NCBI RefSeq assembly: GCF_902506095.1
Contig: NZ_LR733293.1
Coordinates: forward strand, 4,351,169-4,415,168
Reading direction: 5' to 3'
DNA length: 64,000 nt
Origin: Arthrobacter sp. 9AX
GTDB lineage: Bacteria > Actinomycetota > Actinomycetes > Actinomycetales > Micrococcaceae
Part shown: one piece after another, positions 60,885 to 64,000 of the stretch
Layout: every line of letters starts with the position of its first letter
Numbering within the stretch: the stretch's first letter is position 1
The notes under the pieces: generated by a model
The model's database searches: none
What the model was told of the DNA's origin: nothing
What the model saw: only the letters and a program-made list of their open reading frames with translations
Translations under genes and position numbers: made by a program

Positions 60885-63034
60885 CAGCGTCCTTCCAGCT
60901 TGTTTCGTTCGGCCAGCCTGGCGTCGCGTTCGGCCAATTTGGCAAACATATCGTTGTAAGCGGTGAGATCGGCGTCGTTATTCCTGTCCGCCGCGCGGTC
61001 CACGCGTTTGGTCTCCCGCTGGTCCGAGCGCGACCACATGATGGCCACGCCGATGGCCACCAGCAGGGTGGGCACCTCACCGATTCCCCACGCCACGGCG
61101 CCGCCTGTCTGCTGGTCCAGCAGCGCGGACTGCCCCCAGGCCCGGCCCAGGTTTCCGAAGTAGTCGGCGGCAAGGAGGTTGGTCCCGCCCATGATGGCCA
61201 CGCCGAAGAAGGCATGGAAGCCCATGGTGGCCAGGAGGAGCAGCAGCCGCATCGGGTACGGTGCGCGGCGCGGCAGCGGGTCCGTGCCGATCATGCTCAG
61301 GATGAAAATATATCCGGTGAGCAGGAAGTGCAGGATCATCAACTCATGCCCCACGTGCTCGCGCATGGCGTATCCGAACAGGTCCGAGTAGTAGAACAGG
61401 ACGATCGAGCCGGCGAAGTTGGCGGCGGCGAAGATCGGATGCGTGACCAGCTGCGAGAACTTGGAGTGCACAAAAACCAGAAGCCACTCGCGCGGGCCGC
61501 GTGAGCCGTCCCCGCGCGGAGGCAGTGCCCTGAGTGCCAGGGTCACCGGCGCCCCGAGGACCAGGAAGATGGGCGCCACCATGGTCAGCGCCATGTGGTC
61601 CACCATGTGCGCGGAGAACAGCACGCGGCCATAGACCGACGGCGGCCCGGACGTGATGTAGGTGAGCACCAGCAGGCCAATCACCCAGTTCACAGACCGG
61701 AACCACTGCCACTTGTCACCCCGGCGGAAGACCTTCACGACGCCGAGGAAGTAGGAGACGAGCCCGAACAGCGCCACCGCAATCCAGAGCCAGTCCAGTC
61801 GCCACTCGGTCAGCCAGCGGGCGGGGGTCAGCTCCGGGGGAAGCTCGTAGCCGCTGAGGATAAAAGCCGGTGAAGCGTCGGGGGCGAAGGTGGTGGGCTG
61901 GGGCGGCGCAGAGCGGCCCAGGGCCACAGCGATCCCGGACGTGGCCCCCATGATCAGGAGTTCAGCCAGGACCAGCTGCCAGAGGACGCGCCGCGAGGAC
62001 ATGGTGGAGCCCGTGGCCCCCAGTTGCGGGATCACCCACTGCCGGTGCATAAAGCCGATCCCGCCGAGCACCAGGGTGGCGGCGGATTTGGCCAGGATCA
62101 GCTGGCCGTAGGGGGAGCCCAGGAGGTCGGACCAGCTGGTGATCCGGATGCTTGCGTTGATGATGCCGGAGGCGAAGACCAGCACGAACGCGAACCCGGC
62201 CAGTGCGGAGAACCTGCGGAGCGTTGCTTCCGTGATGTCCGTTGACGAGCCGGCCTTGGGTCCGGTGAGGATCCCGGAGAGGAGCGCCAGGATGATGATG
62301 CCGCCCACCCAGGTGCTGACACCCACCAGGTGCAGGCCCAGGGAGTTGATGGCTCCCTCGTGGTCCGAGGAACTGGAGGAGTGGCCGATCAGGGCTGTCG
62401 GCACCAGTCCGATCAGGGCCAGGAGCAAGGTTAGTGCCAGCCCGCCCAGGGACCTGACGCCGAACAGGGCGGTTGTCACCACTGCGGCAATGATGGTGAC
62501 GGCAAGCCAGGCCCGGCCGGTCTCGATGTCAGTCATGAAGTAGACCAGCGCCTGCGTGAACTGCGCGTCGCCGGAGACACCCTGCCCTGCAACGTCAGAG
62601 TAGGTGAGCACCAGGACGGCGATGGCCGACAAGGTCCACGCGGCGCCCGCCGCAGCAGCTACGGCCAGGGCGCGGGTGAAGGCCGGGTGTTCCGCATCTT
62701 CCGCGCTGTCCTGGCCCCTGGTGCGGCGGGTCAGGCTCTTGGGAAGGATGCCTACGGCGAAGATGAGGCCGCCGATGACGGTGGCCACGGAGACGTTGTG
62801 GATGGCTTTGCTGAAAGGCAGGCCCCAACGGACGAGCGCGCCGGGATCCGAGACTTCACGGGCAGCTGCCGCTCCGGAGAAGAGGAGAGCCGCCACCAGG
62901 CCGAGGAAGAGTGCACCCAGACCGGCGAGCTGCCATGCGTTCGAGACGCCCAGGGTACCGCTGCCCTGCCCCGGCGCTCCCTTGCCGGGAGTTGGCGGGG
63001 TGGTTGTGGATTGGGGTTTTGCGGCTGAAGGCAC
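60884..63034 (-). CDS. CopD domain fused to cytochrome c oxidase assembly protein CtaG (caa3 type)
   Basis: A 716-residue membrane protein. The N-terminal half (about 30-395) is a CopD-like copper-transport domain with eight or so helices and conserved His (KAIHNVSVATVIGG; LGLHLVGVSTWVGG). The C-terminal half (about 405-680) is a CtaG/caa3 assembly domain (FSAHMVDHMALTMVAPIFLVLGAP; HFLLTGYIFILSMIGTDPLPR). Such fusions are common in actinobacteria and are thought to supply copper to cytochrome oxidase. The start is about 119 bp after hup with a terminator between, so it has its own promoter. The stop overlaps the NHL-thioredoxin start. Confidence 0.9.
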   Translation of the reverse strand: MPSAAKPQSTTTPPTPGKGAPGQGSGTLGVSNAWQLAGLGALFLGLVAALLFSGAAAAREVSDPGALVRWGLPFSKAIHNVSVATVIGGLIFAVGILPKSLTRRTRGQDSAEDAEHPAFTRALAVAAAAGAAWTLSAIAVLVLTYSDVAGQGVSGDAQFTQALVYFMTDIETGRAWLAVTIIAAVVTTALFGVRSLGGLALTLLLALIGLVPTALIGHSSSSSDHEGAINSLGLHLVGVSTWVGGIIILALLSGILTGPKAGSSTDITEATLRRFSALAGFAFVLVFASGIINASIRITSWSDLLGSPYGQLILAKSAATLVLGGIGFMHRQWVIPQLGATGSTMSSRRVLWQLVLAELLIMGATSGIAVALGRSAPPQPTTFAPDASPAFILSGYELPPELTPARWLTEWRLDWLWIAVALFGLVSYFLGVVKVFRRGDKWQWFRSVNWVIGLLVLTYITSGPPSVYGRVLFSAHMVDHMALTMVAPIFLVLGAPVTLALRALPPRGDGSRGPREWLLVFVHSKFSQLVTHPIFAAANFAGSIVLFYYSDLFGYAMREHVGHELMILHFLLTGYIFILSMIGTDPLPRRAPYPMRLLLLLATMGFHAFFGVAIMGGTNLLAADYFGNLGRAWGQSALLDQQTGGAVAWGIGEVPTLLVAIGVAIMWSRSDQRETKRVDRAADRNNDADLTAYNDMFAKLAERDARLAERNKLEGR

Positions 63035-63085
63035 CTATCCATTGTCCGTCACCGCCGCCCGGGCCGCGAATCGGCTTAAAAGCAT

Positions 63086-63117
63086 AAGGGGCGGCAACCG
63101 TCTGGTCGCCGCCCCTT
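63086..63117 (-). terminator. Terminator of hup
   Basis: AAGGGGCGGC / GCCGCCCCTT, a perfect 10-bp stem, about 35 bp past the hup stop; the loop can pair further (ACC/GGT). Confidence 0.7.
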
Positions 63118-63152
63118 GTCCACACCGGGTTTGATCCCGGAGGGAAGAAGCT

Positions 63153-63440
63153 CTACTTCTTGTTGGAGACAGCAGCCTTCAGCTTGGAGCCGGCGGTCAG
63201 CTTGACGCTGTGGCCTGCTGCGATCTGGATGGTCTCACCCGTCTGCGGGTTGCGGCCGGTGCGTGCTGCACGGTCGGTGCGCTCGACGGCGAGCCAGCCC
63301 GGGATGGTGATCTTCTCGCCCGCGGCGACAGAAGTCTCGAAAACCTCGAACAGTGCGTCGAGGACGGAGTTGACGGCTGCCTGGCTGGTGCCGGCCTTGC
63401 CCGCTACCTCTGCAACAAGTTCACTACGGTTCTTAGCCAT
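63153..63440 (-). CDS. hup: HU family DNA-binding protein
   Basis: A 95-residue nucleoid protein. The N-terminal helices (MAKNRSELVAEVAGKAGTSQAAVNSVLDALF) and the DNA-grasping arm (RTGRNPQTGETIQIAAGHSVKL) match HU/IHF proteins fully. It bends and compacts DNA without strong sequence preference. It lacks the long Lys/Pro/Ala-rich C-terminal tail of mycobacterial HupB, so it is the short form. AGGAGG lies upstream of the ATG. It is monocistronic, next to an rRNA operon. Confidence 0.95.
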   Translation of the reverse strand: MAKNRSELVAEVAGKAGTSQAAVNSVLDALFEVFETSVAAGEKITIPGWLAVERTDRAARTGRNPQTGETIQIAAGHSVKLTAGSKLKAAVSNKK

Positions 63441-63834
63441 TTATGTCCTCCTGGACGGTCATGATTCTGGAGCCTGCACGCGGCATGCGCACAAGCCACT
63501 GTTCGAAAACTTACCAGCTTGGGCCGTTCAGGTCCGCAAATTCCGCGTGTTTCCGCGACTTTTTGAGGTTAATCACCCGATTTTCGGGGATTTGGAGCCT
63601 GCGTGAGGGCTACGTGGCGCCTACGGTGACCCCGCTTTGGCGACGCCCGCCCACTTGGTGCCGCATTGCCGGCGACGTGGGCGGTCGACGGCGGTGCTGC
63701 CGCGGCATGGGTGGCCGCGCTGGCGGATCTACCGCCAAGCGGGTGGATCGCCCCAGAGTGGGTGCGGGTCCTGCCGCAGGCGGCCGGCGGCGCCCGCTTG
63801 TTTCGGGCATTAGTGGTGTGGTTGTTAAATGTGG
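63441..63834. other. Intergenic region between hup and rRNA terminator
   Basis: Nearly 400 bp without a convincing gene. It holds the hup promoter (a TAAGTT box at 63508-63513 on the minus strand) and a short inverted repeat AATCACCCGA/TCGGGGATT at 63571-63592. A 67-aa plus-strand frame at 63666 runs into the rRNA terminator and is probably chance. Confidence 0.5.
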
Positions 63835-63862
63835 GAGGCCCCAACCTGGTGGTTGGGGCCTC
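63835..63862 (-). terminator. Terminator of the rRNA operon
   Basis: GAGGCCCCAACC / GGTTGGGGCCTC, a perfect 12-bp stem with a 4-nt loop, 14 bp past the 5S 3' end on the minus strand. Confidence 0.8.
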
Positions 63863-63876
63863 GACCTAATGGTTGT

Positions 63877-63993
63877 CCGGCGGTGACCTACTCTCCCACA
63901 CCCTCCCGGGTGCAGTACCATCGGCGCTGTGGGTCTTAGCTTCCGGGTTCGGAATGGGACCGGGCGTTTCCCCCACGCTATGACCGCCGTAAC
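63877..63993 (-). rRNA. rrf: 5S rRNA
   Basis: Reading leftward, the sequence begins GTTACGGCGGTCATAGCG, includes CGGTCCCATTCCGAACCCGG and GAAGCTAAGACCC, and ends GTAGGTCACCGCCGGAC: a complete actinobacterial 5S rRNA of about 117 nt. It is the last gene of an rRNA operon; 23S and 16S would lie beyond the right edge of the window. Confidence 0.95.
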
Positions 63994-64000
63994 CCTTTTA

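Noticed and set aside
63666..63869. 67-codon plus-strand frame near the rRNA operon end
   Set aside because: It runs through the rRNA terminator stem and has no ribosome site or recognisable domain.
1..64000. CRISPR array, insertion sequence, prophage or integrated island
   Set aside because: No spaced direct repeats, transposase, integrase or phage genes were seen, and the tRNA-Gly gene shows no duplicated 3' end nearby.

Overview
The window is high-GC chromosomal DNA from an actinobacterium. Gene content, protein style and the rRNA sequence point to the Micrococcaceae, most likely Arthrobacter or Pseudarthrobacter; this is inferred from recalled similarity, as no search was run. GTG starts are common, many operon neighbours overlap by 4 bp (ATGA/GTGA), and several genes have a TANNNT -10 box 6-9 nt before the start codon. 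I see no insertion sequence, prophage or CRISPR array. Most of the strand is coding.

Layout. 1-1.4 kb: end of a family 2 glycosyltransferase, a CDGSH iron-sulfur protein and a DUF4235 membrane protein. 1.5-7.9 kb (minus): a complete Mrp/Mnh Na+/H+ antiporter operon with MrpA and MrpB fused. 8-11.3 kb: a UMF1-type MFS transporter and a two-gene CPA2 cation/proton antiporter with its TrkA-C subunit. 11.3-17.8 kb: dcd, a secreted CAP/beta-propeller protein, an SRPBCC protein, tRNA-Gly(CCC), a divergent MFS/LysR pair and a small zinc-ribbon protein. 17.9-24.2 kb: a proline/amino-acid module of bifunctional PutA, an APC permease and a divergent LysR regulator. putA and the permease/lysR intergenic region share a 35-bp upstream element. 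24.4-28.5 kb: panD, an AEC transporter, a monomeric sarcosine oxidase-like enzyme and a DHA2 MFS exporter. 28.5-31.2 kb: a GH15 enzyme fused to a trehalose-phosphatase-like domain that has lost its catalytic aspartates. 31.5-35.5 kb: a luciferase-like oxidoreductase, an aldo/keto reductase, a DJ-1/PfpI protein and an orphan amino-acid-type binding lipoprotein. 35.5-41.7 kb: an alpha-glucoside locus (ROK regulator, binding protein, two permeases, GH13 glucosidase) without its own ATPase. 41.8-44.5 kb: another flavin oxidoreductase, a TetR regulator and an HdeD-like membrane protein. 44.6-54.9 kb: a seven-gene minus-strand operon (amino-acid-type ABC transporter, three flavin-dependent monooxygenases, DUF1684) facing an FAD/NAD(P)-binding protein and a GNAT acetyltransferase; by analogy with the Bacillus ytm/yxe operons it may scavenge organosulfur or S-modified cysteine compounds. 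54.9-58.7 kb: a HerA-like ATPase, an anchored protein of unknown function and an AbiEi/DUF559 protein. 58.8-64 kb: an NHL-thioredoxin protein overlapping a CopD-CtaG copper/cytochrome oxidase assembly protein, then HU, then the 5S rRNA at the end of an rRNA operon that continues beyond the right edge.

The main points for follow-up are the putative PutA/permease/LysR regulon with its shared operator, the trehalose-phosphatase-like domain lacking its nucleophile, the candidate organosulfur island with a distant paralogous binding protein, a DosR-like box before the HdeD gene, and the set of likely leaderless promoters.
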